From Streptomyces sp. NBC_00523 (GTDB lineage Bacteria; Actinomycetota; Actinomycetes; Streptomycetales; Streptomycetaceae), in assembly GCF_036346615.1 (NCBI RefSeq), contig NZ_CP107836.1, positions 5,704,001-5,768,000 on the forward strand: a stretch of DNA of 64,000 nt. The letters run 5' to 3'. Numbering within the stretch: position 1 is the stretch's first letter; the number at the start of each line of letters is the position of its first letter. A program made the translations under genes and the position numbers. A model generated the notes under the pieces. That model saw only the letters and a program-made list of their open reading frames with translations. It was not told the DNA's origin and did not search any database. Shown here one piece after another: positions 10,475 to 17,481 of this stretch.

Positions 10475-11848
10475 TTGAGCCGCAAGGACCGTTCGCGTTC
10501 CACCCTTTCCCCCCACCGCGCCCGTCCCCTCCGTGCCGCGGCCGTCGCCGTGACCGCGGCGGCCTGCGTGGCCGCGTACGCCGCGCCCGCGTCCGCCACG
10601 GACGGCGCCGAGCCCGTCGTCTCCCGGGGCGTGACCATCCCCGCCTTCTACGACCCGCCCGCCCAACTGCCCGCCACCAACGGGGCACTGATCCGGACCG
10701 AGCCCCTGCCGCTCGCCCTGAGCCTGCCGGGTCTGGACGGCCGCCCGATGCCGGGCACCGCCACCCGCCTCATGTACCGCACGACCGACTCCAACGGGCA
10801 GCCGGCCGCGGTGACCGGCGCCTACATCGAGCCCTCGGCCGCCTGGAAGGGCGGCGGCGCCCGGCCGCTGGTCGCGCTGGCCTCGGGCACCATGGGCCAG
10901 GGCGACCAGTGCGCGCCCTCGCTGGCCCTCCAGCACCCGCTGTCCGTCACCCCCGAGTCCGTGTCGATCGGCTACGAGACCCTGTCCGTCTACCGGCTCC
11001 TGGCCGCCGGTGTCGCCGTCGTCGTCACCGACTACGTGGGCCTCGGCACCACCGACCGCCTGCACACCTACGTCAACCGGGTGGACGAGGGCCACGCGCT
11101 GCTAGACGCGGTACGCGCCGCGCACCAGCTGCCCGCCACCTCGCTCACGGCCGCGTCCCGGACGGGCCTGTACGGCTACAGCCAGGGCGGCGGGGCCAGC
11201 GCGTCCGCCGCCGAGCTCCAGCCCTCGTACGCCCCCGAGATCCAGCTCGCCGGCACCTACGCCGGGGCGCCACCCGCCGACCTGACCGCCACCATGAAGG
11301 GCATCGACGGCAGCGCTCTCGCCGGGGCCCTCGCCTGGTCGATCAACGGCTTCGCGCAGGCCGACGCCGACCTGCGGGACGTCGTGGAGGCCAACATCAA
11401 CGACCGCGGGCGGGCCGCGCTGAAGGACGCCTCGACCATGTGCGTCGGCGACGCGATCCTCGGCTACGGCTTCGCGAAGAGCTCCAAGTGGACGACCACC
11501 GGCAAGTCCCTCGGTGAGATCATCGCCGCCGAGCCGAAGGCACAGGCCGCGCTCGACAAGCAGCGCATCGGCACCCTCAAGCCGTCCGGCCCGGTGCGGG
11601 TGGCGACCGGCATCCAGGACGACATCGTGCCGCACCGCCAGGCGCGTCAGCTCGCCGTCGACTGGTGCCGCAAGGGCGGCGACGTCACGTACGACGCCGT
11701 CATCCTGCCCAACCTCGGCGACAAGATCCTCACCAACCACATGGTCCCGCTCATCACCGACCAGGGCGACGCCATCTCCTGGATCACCGACCGCCTCGCG
11801 GGCAAGCGCACCACCTCCAACTGCTGGTCGATGCCGGTCCAGCCCTGA
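10475..11848 (+). CDS. Secreted lipase, secretory lipase (LIP) alpha/beta-hydrolase family
   Basis: This 457-residue exported hydrolase starts with a Sec signal peptide (RARPLRAAAVAVTAAACVAA, predicted cleavage after PASA near residue 42). The nucleophile elbow GYSQGG places the catalytic Ser at 236. The acid is Asp382 or Asp383 in GIQDDIVPH, and the histidine is His422 in TNHMVP. The order and spacing fit fungal and actinobacterial secretory lipases that release fatty acids from triacylglycerols or esters outside the cell. The start is TTG 10475, because the GAGGAG ribosome site at 10463-10468 is six bases away. The GTG at 10468 is out of frame. A hairpin follows the gene, so it is probably transcribed alone. 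Confidence 0.88.
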   Translation: MSRKDRSRSTLSPHRARPLRAAAVAVTAAACVAAYAAPASATDGAEPVVSRGVTIPAFYDPPAQLPATNGALIRTEPLPLALSLPGLDGRPMPGTATRLMYRTTDSNGQPAAVTGAYIEPSAAWKGGGARPLVALASGTMGQGDQCAPSLALQHPLSVTPESVSIGYETLSVYRLLAAGVAVVVTDYVGLGTTDRLHTYVNRVDEGHALLDAVRAAHQLPATSLTAASRTGLYGYSQGGGASASAAELQPSYAPEIQLAGTYAGAPPADLTATMKGIDGSALAGALAWSINGFAQADADLRDVVEANINDRGRAALKDASTMCVGDAILGYGFAKSSKWTTTGKSLGEIIAAEPKAQAALDKQRIGTLKPSGPVRVATGIQDDIVPHRQARQLAVDWCRKGGDVTYDAVILPNLGDKILTNHMVPLITDQGDAISWITDRLAGKRTTSNCWSMPVQP

Positions 11849-11861
11849 TCGCGGTCCTCCG

Positions 11862-11890
11862 AGCCCGCCCCGGTCCTCCCGGGGCGGGCT
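11862..11890. terminator. Terminator hairpin after the lipase gene
   Basis: A perfect 12-base-pair stem (AGCCCGCCCCGG with CCGGGGCGGGCT) has the 5-base loop TCCTC. It lies 13 bases past the lipase stop. Confidence 0.8.
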
Positions 11891-11966
11891 TCCCGTAAAC
11901 CGCTGTCGTACGGGCCACGACGCGGCGATCATGGTCGGCGGACCCGACCGCGACCCCGAGGAACCC

Positions 11967-12614
11967 ATGCCGCTGCCCGTACCCGCAGACCCGACCGTGC
12001 TCCACCCGATGCCCGGACAGCCGAGGGTGGTGCAGCTCAAGCCGCTGGTGACCTCGCCGCTGATCGAGGTGGGGGAGTACTCGTACTACGACGACCCGGA
12101 CGACGCCACCGCGTTCGAAACCCGCAACGTGCTGTACCACTACGGCCCGGAGAAGCTGGTCATCGGTAAGTTCTGCGCGCTCGGCACGGGCGTGCGCTTC
12201 CTGATGAACGGCGCCAACCACCGCATGGACGGCCCGTCCACCTTCCCGTTCCCCACCCTGGGCGGCTCCTGGGCCGACCACTTCGACCTGCTCGCGGGGC
12301 TGCCGAACCGGGGCGACACGGTCGTCGGCAACGACGTGTGGTTCGGTCACGGGGCGACCGTGCTGCCCGGCGTCCGGATCGGGCACGGTGCGATCATCGG
12401 CAGCGGCTCGGTGGTCAGCAAGGACGTCCCGGACTACGGGATCGTCGGTGGCAACCCGGCCCGGCTGCTGCGCACCCGCTTCGAGGAGCAGGACGTCGCC
12501 CGCCTCCTCGCACTGGCCTGGTGGGACTGGCCCGCCGAGCACATCACCGCCCACATCCGGACCCTCATGTCCGGCACCGTGGACGACCTCGAAGCCGCCG
12601 CGCCCGGCGCGTGA
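11967..12614 (+). CDS. Vat/CatB-type xenobiotic O-acetyltransferase (hexapeptide repeat)
   Basis: This 215-residue protein is a trimeric left-handed beta-helix acetyltransferase that transfers acetyl from acetyl-CoA. The hexapeptide turns are clear in KLVIGKFCALGTGVRFLMNG and NDVWFGHGATVLPGVRIGHG, then GAIIGSGSVVSKDVPDYGIV and GGNPARLLRTRF. The NGANHRMDG segment holds the active-site histidine of the Vat (streptogramin A) and CatB (chloramphenicol) group. The C-terminal WWDWPAEHI is also typical of that group. The start is ATG 11967 with GAGGA five bases upstream; an earlier in-frame ATG (11931) has none. It lies 232 bases before a macrolide glycosyltransferase. The substrate is inferred; it may be a streptogramin-like or endogenous compound. 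Confidence 0.85.
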   Translation: MPLPVPADPTVLHPMPGQPRVVQLKPLVTSPLIEVGEYSYYDDPDDATAFETRNVLYHYGPEKLVIGKFCALGTGVRFLMNGANHRMDGPSTFPFPTLGGSWADHFDLLAGLPNRGDTVVGNDVWFGHGATVLPGVRIGHGAIIGSGSVVSKDVPDYGIVGGNPARLLRTRFEEQDVARLLALAWWDWPAEHITAHIRTLMSGTVDDLEAAAPGA

Positions 12615-12643
12615 CGGCCCCGCCGCCCGGCCCGCGCGGCGGG

Positions 12644-12680
12644 AAATCCCCGTGCGTGCGGACCGGACGGCGGCTAGGGT
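12644..12680 (+). promoter_or_regulatory. Candidate WblC/WhiB7-type promoter driving a leaderless transcript
   Basis: The elements are AAAT (12644-12647), a -35-like GTGCGT (12652-12657), a 17-base spacer and a -10 box TAGGGT (12675-12680). The -10 ends six bases before the ATG of an 8-codon ORF, so transcription would begin at that ATG. WhiB7/WblC promoters are known for an AT-rich motif just upstream of the -35 region. The assignment is inferred from layout. Confidence 0.55.
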
Positions 12681-12686
12681 CGCGGC

Positions 12687-12713
12687 ATGAACATCGTGCA
12701 GCTCTACGGCTGA
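12687..12713 (+). CDS. Putative 8-residue leader peptide (MNIVQLYG) upstream of the macrolide glycosyltransferase
   Basis: This is a complete ORF of eight codons and a TGA stop, far below normal gene-finding length. Its ATG sits exactly where transcription from the TAGGGT box should start, so it would be translated from a leaderless mRNA without a ribosome site. It ends 133 bases before the glycosyltransferase start, and a two-part stem-loop lies between. Antibiotic-induced ribosome stalling on such short ORFs controls many macrolide-resistance genes (ermC-type attenuation, WblC-regulon leaders). The function is inferred; neither expression nor conservation can be seen from one sequence. Confidence 0.5.
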   Translation: MNIVQLYG

Positions 12714-12768
12714 CGCGGCCGGGGCACGTCCCCGACCCCGTCCGGCACACCGCGTCCGCGCGCCCACC

Positions 12769-12802
12769 GACCGGCCCTCGCCGGGGTGGCGACGCGCCGG
12801 TC
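12769..12802 (+). terminator. Candidate attenuator stem-loop before the glycosyltransferase
   Basis: The outer arms are GACCGGC (12769-12775) and GCCGGTC (12796-12802). The inner arms are TCGCC (12778-12782) and GGCGA (12788-12792). Together they form a 12-pair interrupted stem with the loop GGGGT. A smaller hairpin (CGGGG/CCCCG, about 12719-12733) lies just after the leader ORF. There is no T-run. The region could be an attenuating terminator or a fold that hides the downstream ribosome site. Confidence 0.45.
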
Positions 12803-12846
12803 TGCCGTGTCCCCTTCCGCCGCAGAACTGAAACGAGTGATTCCCT

Positions 12847-14022
12847 GTGTCACGCCGCCGTGCCCATATCGCCATGATCGGCATCCCTGCCGTGAGCCAT
12901 GTGCTGCCGAGCATCGAGGTCATCCGCGAACTGGTGGCCCGCGGCCACCGCGTCACCTACGCCAACGACCCGGTGATGGCCGAGCGCATCGAGGCCACCG
13001 GCGCCACCTTCGTGCCGTACGACTCCGTGCTCCCCGTCGGTGACAGCAGCTGGCCCGACGACCCGATCGCCGCCATGGGCCTCTTCCTGGACGACGCCGT
13101 CCAGGCCCTGCCGCAGCTGCGCGCCGTCTACGACGAGGACCCGGCCGACCTCTACCTGTACGACATCGGGGCCTACCCGGCCCGGGTGCTGGCCGAGTCC
13201 CAGAACCGCCGCCTGATGCAGCTCTACCCGACGTTCGTCGGCTGGCGGAGTTACGAGAAGGACGTGGCGGCCCAGCTGTGGACGCTGCCGGGGGCCGACG
13301 CGTACCGGGCGCGGTTCACCGAGTGGCTGGCCGGGAACGGCGCGACCACGCGGGACATGGACGCCTTCACCGGCCGCCCCGGCAACACCCTCGCCCTGAT
13401 CCCCCGGGCGATGCAGCCGCACGCGGACGACGTGGACATGGACACCGTCACGTTCGTCGGGCCGTGCTTCGCCGGGCGCGGCGAGGAACAGGCCTGGACC
13501 CGGCCCGCCGGGGCGGACAAGGTGCTGCTGATCTCGCTGGGCTCCGCGTACACCAACCGCCCGGAGTTCTACCGCAATTGCCTGGCGGCCTACGGCGACC
13601 TGCCGGGCTGGCACGTCGTCCTCCAGGTCGGCAAGCAGACGGACCTGGCGGAGCTCGGCACCGTACCCGGCAATGTCGAGGTGCACCGGTGGGTGCCGCA
13701 ACTGGCCATCCTCCAGCAGGCGGACGCCTTCGTCACGCACGCCGGGATGGGCGGCAGCTCCGAGGGGCTGTACAGCGGGGTGCCGATGATCGCCGTGCCG
13801 CAGGGCGTCGACCAGTTCATGAACGCCGACAAGCTGGTCGAGCTGGGCGTCGCCCGCCGCATCGACACCGACGACGCCACCCCGGAGGCCCTGCGCGTGG
13901 CGCTCACCGCGCTCGTCGACGACCCCGAGGTGGCCCGGCGTTCGGCGCGGCTGCGCGAGGACGCCCGGGCGGAGGGTGGCACCCCGCGCGCCGCCGGCCT
14001 GGTGGAGGAACTGCTCGGCTGA
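12847..14022 (+). CDS. Macrolide-type UDP-glycosyltransferase (MGT/OleD family, GT1)
   Basis: This 391-residue cytoplasmic GT-B enzyme transfers a sugar, typically glucose from UDP-glucose, to a hydroxyl of a hydrophobic acceptor. In known Streptomyces examples (OleD, Mgt) the acceptor is a macrolide that is thereby inactivated. The N-terminal acceptor domain begins HIAMIGIPAVSHVLPSIEVI, with the family histidine at residue 18. The C-terminal donor domain carries the GT1 signature from VEVHRWVPQLAILQQADAFV through THAGMGGSSEGLYSGVPMIA to VPQGVDQFMNA (about residues 278-327). The start is GTG 12847; its ribosome site is weak, which suits a gene controlled through its leader. A 20-pair terminator follows. 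The acceptor is inferred. Confidence 0.88.
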   Translation: MSRRRAHIAMIGIPAVSHVLPSIEVIRELVARGHRVTYANDPVMAERIEATGATFVPYDSVLPVGDSSWPDDPIAAMGLFLDDAVQALPQLRAVYDEDPADLYLYDIGAYPARVLAESQNRRLMQLYPTFVGWRSYEKDVAAQLWTLPGADAYRARFTEWLAGNGATTRDMDAFTGRPGNTLALIPRAMQPHADDVDMDTVTFVGPCFAGRGEEQAWTRPAGADKVLLISLGSAYTNRPEFYRNCLAAYGDLPGWHVVLQVGKQTDLAELGTVPGNVEVHRWVPQLAILQQADAFVTHAGMGGSSEGLYSGVPMIAVPQGVDQFMNADKLVELGVARRIDTDDATPEALRVALTALVDDPEVARRSARLREDARAEGGTPRAAGLVEELLG

Positions 14023-14028
14023 AACGGG

Positions 14029-14077
14029 CCCGGCCGGGGCGGTGAGCGGGTCCTCCGCGCTCACCGCCCCGGCCGGG
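14029..14077. terminator. Bidirectional terminator with a perfect 20-bp stem
   Basis: Positions 14029-14048 pair perfectly with 14058-14077 around a 9-base loop. The hairpin fills the 74-base gap between the convergent glycosyltransferase and etfA genes, so it should stop both transcripts. Confidence 0.88.
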
Positions 14078-14096
14078 GACCACAGCTGAGGGAGTG

Positions 14097-15059
14097 TCAG
14101 CCCTTGCGGGTGTTGATCTCCTCGGTGAGCTGGGGGACGACGGCGAAGAGGTCGCCGACGACGCCGTAGTCCACGAGGTCGAAGATCGGGGCCTCGGCGT
14201 CCTTGTTGACCGCGACGATCGTCTTCGAGGTCTGCATGCCCGCGCGGTGCTGGATCGCGCCGGAGATGCCGTTGGCGATGTAGAGCTGCGGCGAGACGGA
14301 CTTGCCGGTCTGGCCGACCTGGTTGGTGTGGGGGTACCAGCCCGCATCCACGGCGGCACGCGAGGCACCCACCGCGGCACCCAGCGAGTCGGCGAGCGCC
14401 TCGATGATCGCGAAGTTCTCCGCACCGTTGACACCACGGCCACCGGAGACCACGATCGCGGCCTCCGTCAGCTCCGGACGGCCGGTCGACTCACGCGGCG
14501 TACGGGACAGCACCTTCGTGCCCGTGGCGGCGGCGGAGAACTCCACCGCCAGCTCCTCCACCGCACCCGCACCGGCGACCGGCTCGACGGGCGCCGAGTT
14601 CGGCTTCACCGTGATGACCGGGGTGCCGTGCGTGATCCGGGACTTCGTGGTGAACGAGGCGGCGAACACCGACTGGGTCGCCACGACACCCTCGGCACCG
14701 GCCTCGACGTCGACCGCGTCGGTGATGATGCCCGACCCGACCCGTACCGCGAGGCGCGCCGCGATCTCCTTGCCCTCCGCCGAGGAGGACACGAGCACCG
14801 CCGCCGGGGAGACCGCCTGGTGGGCGGCCTGGAGCGCGTCCACCTTCGGTACGACGAGGTAGTCGGCGAACTCGGCGGCCTCCGAGACCAGGACCCTGAC
14901 CGCGCCGTGCTCGGCAAGGACATCCGCCGTCGCGGACGCACCGGCGCCGACGGCAACGGCGACCGGGTCACCGATCCGCCGCGCGAGCGTCAGCAGCTCC
15001 AGCGTCGGCTTGCGGACCGCACCGTCCACGTGATCGACAAAGACGAGAACTTCAGCCAT
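14097..15059 (-). CDS. etfA: Electron transfer flavoprotein subunit alpha
   Basis: This 320-residue subunit carries FAD in the ETF heterodimer, which takes electrons from acyl-CoA dehydrogenases and related flavoenzymes and passes them to the respiratory chain. It has the N-terminal ETF fold (MAEVLVFVDHVDGAVRKPTL). The C-terminal FAD domain shows IVVSGGRGVNG and then GASRAAVDAGWYPHTNQVGQ, TGKSVSPQLYIANGISGAIQ and IVAVNKDAEAPIFDLVDYGV, all diagnostic. ATG 15059 has GGAG nine bases upstream. It lies 53 bases downstream of etfB on the same strand. The operon starts from a region with TetR-type operator sites. Confidence 0.97.
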   Translation of the reverse strand: MAEVLVFVDHVDGAVRKPTLELLTLARRIGDPVAVAVGAGASATADVLAEHGAVRVLVSEAAEFADYLVVPKVDALQAAHQAVSPAAVLVSSSAEGKEIAARLAVRVGSGIITDAVDVEAGAEGVVATQSVFAASFTTKSRITHGTPVITVKPNSAPVEPVAGAGAVEELAVEFSAAATGTKVLSRTPRESTGRPELTEAAIVVSGGRGVNGAENFAIIEALADSLGAAVGASRAAVDAGWYPHTNQVGQTGKSVSPQLYIANGISGAIQHRAGMQTSKTIVAVNKDAEAPIFDLVDYGVVGDLFAVVPQLTEEINTRKG

Positions 15060-15112
15060 CAGACCCACTCCTGCACATCAATGAAAACGAACGACGAAAC
15101 CCCGAAGCGGGA

Positions 15113-15898
15113 TCAGATGAACTTCTGGCCGGCCAGGAACTCGGCCAGCTGCTTGCCGCCCTCGCCCTCGTCCTTCACGATCGTTCCCGCGGTACGGGCC
15201 GGACGCTCGGTCGCGGAGTCGACCGCGCTCCACGCACCCGCCAGACCCACCTCGTCCGCATCGATCCCCAGATCGTCCAGGTCCAGGGACTTCACCGGCT
15301 TCTTCTTCGCCGCCATGATCCCCTTGAACGACGGGTAACGCGCCTCACCCGACTGGTCGGTCACCGACACCACCGCCGGCAGCGACGCCTCCAGCTCCTC
15401 CGACGCACTGTCCCCGTCACGACGGCCACGCACCACACCGCCCTCGACCGACACCTGCGACAGCAGCGTCACCTGCGGCACACCCAGCCGCTCCGCGAGC
15501 AGCGCCGGAACCACACCCATCGTGCCGTCCGTCGACGCCATCCCCGAGATCACCAGGTCGTACCCGGTCTCCTCGATCGCCTTCGCCAGCACCAGCGACG
15601 TACCCAGCGCGTCCGTACCGTGCAGATCGTCGTCCTCGACGTGAACCGCCTTGTCCGCACCCATCGACAACGCCTTGCGCAACGCGTCCTTGGCATCCTC
15701 CGGACCCACCGTCAACACGGTGACCTCCGCATCATCAGCCGCCTCCGCGATCTGCAACGCCTGCTCGACCGCATACTCGTCCAGCTCCGACAGCAGACCG
15801 TCGACATCCTCACGGTCCAACGTCAGGTCATCGGCGAAATGCCGGTCACCGGTCGCGTCGGGCACGTACTTCACAGTGACAACGATCCTCAAGCTCAC
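15113..15898 (-). CDS. etfB: Electron transfer flavoprotein subunit beta
   Basis: This 261-residue subunit binds AMP and pairs with EtfA. It begins MSLRIVVTVKYVPDATGDRH and contains NEYAVEQALQ-like EYAVEQALQIAEAADDAEVT. The conserved DLVISGMASTDGTMGVVPAL follows, with ETF-beta marks in ALSMGADKAVHVED. GTG 15898 has a GGAGAG ribosome site. It is transcribed away from the TetR gene at 16008, and the shared 109-base region carries two copies of a TGGCACTCAGTACC-type motif, so regulation by that TetR protein is likely. Confidence 0.97.
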   Translation of the reverse strand: MSLRIVVTVKYVPDATGDRHFADDLTLDREDVDGLLSELDEYAVEQALQIAEAADDAEVTVLTVGPEDAKDALRKALSMGADKAVHVEDDDLHGTDALGTSLVLAKAIEETGYDLVISGMASTDGTMGVVPALLAERLGVPQVTLLSQVSVEGGVVRGRRDGDSASEELEASLPAVVSVTDQSGEARYPSFKGIMAAKKKPVKSLDLDDLGIDADEVGLAGAWSAVDSATERPARTAGTIVKDEGEGGKQLAEFLAGQKFI

Positions 15899-15940
15899 GC
15901 CGGCTCTCCCTGTACCTGGTGGTCTCCTGCGGGAATCCTA

Positions 15941-15976
15941 TGGCACTCAGTACCCTTCGTAAAGGTACCCAGTGTC
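15941..15976. promoter_or_regulatory. Paired TetR-type operator between etfB and tetR
   Basis: TGGCACTCAGTACC (15941-15954) and an opposed copy, GGTACCCAGTGTC (15964-15976), form a larger dyad (10 of 13 positions pair) centred at about 15959. It overlaps where the divergent etfB and tetR promoters must lie. A related site recurs at 16803. Confidence 0.6.
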
Positions 15977-16007
15977 GGGCGGCCGGTTTCGGTGTTACGT
16001 TTCCGGC

Positions 16008-16772
16008 ATGACCGAAGACCGCCGGCCGGCCAAGAAGCCCCCCATGCGTGACGTGCTCGCCGAGGCGGCCTTCGCGCTCTTCCTGGAGCGCGGGTTCGAG
16101 CGGACCACGGTGGACGACATCGTCGCCCGGGCCGGGGTGGGGCGGCGCTCCTTCTTCCGCTACTTCCCCTCCAAGGAGGACGCGGTTTTCCCCGACCACG
16201 AGGGGTGCCTCGCGGACATGACCGCCTTCCTGGCGGACGCCGACGGCACGGACCCGGTCGCCACGGTGTGCGACGGGGCCCGGCTGGTGCTGCGGATGTA
16301 CGCGGAGAAGCCCGAGTTCTCCGTCCAGCGCTACCGGCTCACCCGCGAGGTGCCCGGCCTTCGCACGTACGAGCTCTCCGTGGTGCGCCGTTACGAACGG
16401 ACCCTCGCCGGCTACCTGGAACGGCGCTGGGCCGGGGACCCGGACGCCGGGCCCGACTTCGCGCTGCGCGCCGAGGTGATCGCCGCCTCGGTCGTCGCCG
16501 CGCACAACAACGGGCTGCGGTCCTGGCTGCGTTCGGGCGGCAAGGGCGACGCGGGGGCCGAGGTGGACCGGGCCCTGGAGCTGGTGCGCGCGGTGTGGGG
16601 CGGGACGGACGCGCGGCCCGTCGTATCCGCGGCGGTCCCGGCGGCCGCCCCCGTGACCTCGTCGGTGACGTCCTCGGGGAGCGACGACGAGGTGATCGTC
16701 ATGGTCGCGCGCAAGGGCGCCCCGATGTGGCGCGTGGTGCAGCACATCGAGTCCGCGCTCGGCACCGCCTGA
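16008..16772 (+). CDS. TetR-family transcriptional regulator
   Basis: This 254-residue regulator has an N-terminal helix-turn-helix domain at about residues 12-58: LAEAAFALFLERGFERTTVD, then DIVARAGVGRRSFFRYFPSK EDAVF. The ligand domain is helical and family-divergent, with a Ser/Val/Thr-rich stretch near residue 215 and a short tail ending RVVQHIESALGTA. The start is ATG 16008. Its own promoter region and the region after its stop both contain copies of the same palindromic motif. It is therefore probably autoregulatory and also controls etfBA and the DUF35 gene. The effector is unknown; an acyl-CoA or fatty-acid signal would fit the ETF context. Confidence 0.9.
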   Translation: MTEDRRPAKKPPMRDVLAEAAFALFLERGFERTTVDDIVARAGVGRRSFFRYFPSKEDAVFPDHEGCLADMTAFLADADGTDPVATVCDGARLVLRMYAEKPEFSVQRYRLTREVPGLRTYELSVVRRYERTLAGYLERRWAGDPDAGPDFALRAEVIAASVVAAHNNGLRSWLRSGGKGDAGAEVDRALELVRAVWGGTDARPVVSAAVPAAAPVTSSVTSSGSDDEVIVMVARKGAPMWRVVQHIESALGTA

Positions 16773-16802
16773 CCGGTCCCGGCGGAGCCGTATCGCACTT
16801 CG

Positions 16803-16847
16803 TGGCACGCAGTGCCTTTACTCCTGGAACTAAGTGCCATACGGTGC
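16803..16847. promoter_or_regulatory. Second TetR-type operator, before the DUF35 gene
   Basis: TGGCACGCAGTGCC (16803-16816) has perfect GGCAC/GTGCC arms and matches the etf-tetR site at 12 of 14 positions. Further half-sites AGTGCC (16833) and GGTGCC (16843) follow. It lies 86-99 bases before the GTG of the DUF35 gene. Confidence 0.6.
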
Positions 16848-16901
16848 CGGTGTGCCGTCGCCGAAGCTGCGGCGCACCGAGTCGAGCGCGGGAGGCGGAA
16901 C

Positions 16902-17306
16902 GTGTTCAGTACCGGAACCGACGTGATGGGGCGGCCGGCCCGCGAGGCGGCCGACGCACACAGTCAGGAAGGGCTCGTCTATCAGGTGTGCCGTTGGTGC
17001 CACACCGCCTCCTTCCGCAAACTCCTGTGTCCCGTCTGCGCGTCGAGCGATCTCGAATCCGAGCACAGTGACGGCCACGGCGTGGTCATCCGCTCCAACG
17101 TCGTCAACCGCTACTCGCGCGTGATGCGCAACGAGTCCCTGGTCCGCTTCCCCGAAGGCTTCGTCTACCGCTGCCGGATCGTGGGCGCCGCCCCGCACAT
17201 GGTGAACGTCGGCGACCGGGTGCGCCCCCTCGGCGGCCGCACCTCCGTGGCGGGCGAGGTCGTCCTCGAGGTCTGCGACCCGCCCGGGCCCGCCGCCTGG
17301 TACTGA
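16902..17306 (+). CDS. Zinc-ribbon and OB-fold protein (DUF35 family)
   Basis: This 134-residue protein has an N-terminal rubredoxin-like zinc ribbon, CRWC at about residues 30-33 and CPVC at about 43-46. An OB-fold follows (GHGVVIRSNVVNRYSRVMRN and the C-terminal half), ending with LEVCDPPGPAAWY. DUF35 proteins accompany thiolases and other acyl-CoA enzymes and can bind acyl-CoA, but no thiolase is adjacent here. GTG 16902 has GGAGG six bases upstream. The TetR-type operator in its leader links it to etfBA, which suggests a shared fatty-acid or sterol-like acyl-CoA role. That role is inferred. Confidence 0.82.
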   Translation: MFSTGTDVMGRPAREAADAHSQEGLVYQVCRWCHTASFRKLLCPVCASSDLESEHSDGHGVVIRSNVVNRYSRVMRNESLVRFPEGFVYRCRIVGAAPHMVNVGDRVRPLGGRTSVAGEVVLEVCDPPGPAAWY

Positions 17307-17409
17307 CGCGTCCTGGGGCCGGTGGCCCCACGCCTCCGGAAGTCATCCGATGAACTTTGCGCCCGCCCTTCTCCCGGAGGGGCGGCGCCGCTACCATCGG
17401 GACGCGAAA

Positions 17410-17423
17410 TGGGAGCGCTCCCA
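17410..17423. promoter_or_regulatory. CebR-type operator (perfect palindrome TGGGAGCGCTCCCA)
   Basis: This perfect 14-base palindrome is identical to the consensus CebR box that controls cellulose and cello-oligosaccharide utilisation in Streptomyces. It lies 59-72 bases before the GH74 start codon, a position where a bound LacI-family repressor would block transcription. Confidence 0.88.
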
Positions 17424-17481
17424 CGTCCGTTCACGCCCTTGACCGCCCTTGTCGGCGGCCCTGTTCGGAGGAGACGTTTCC

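Noticed and set aside
11890..11966. A second WblC-type promoter before the Vat-like gene
   Set aside because: An AAAC lies upstream, but there is no TANNNT -10 box at a fitting distance and no small leader ORF.
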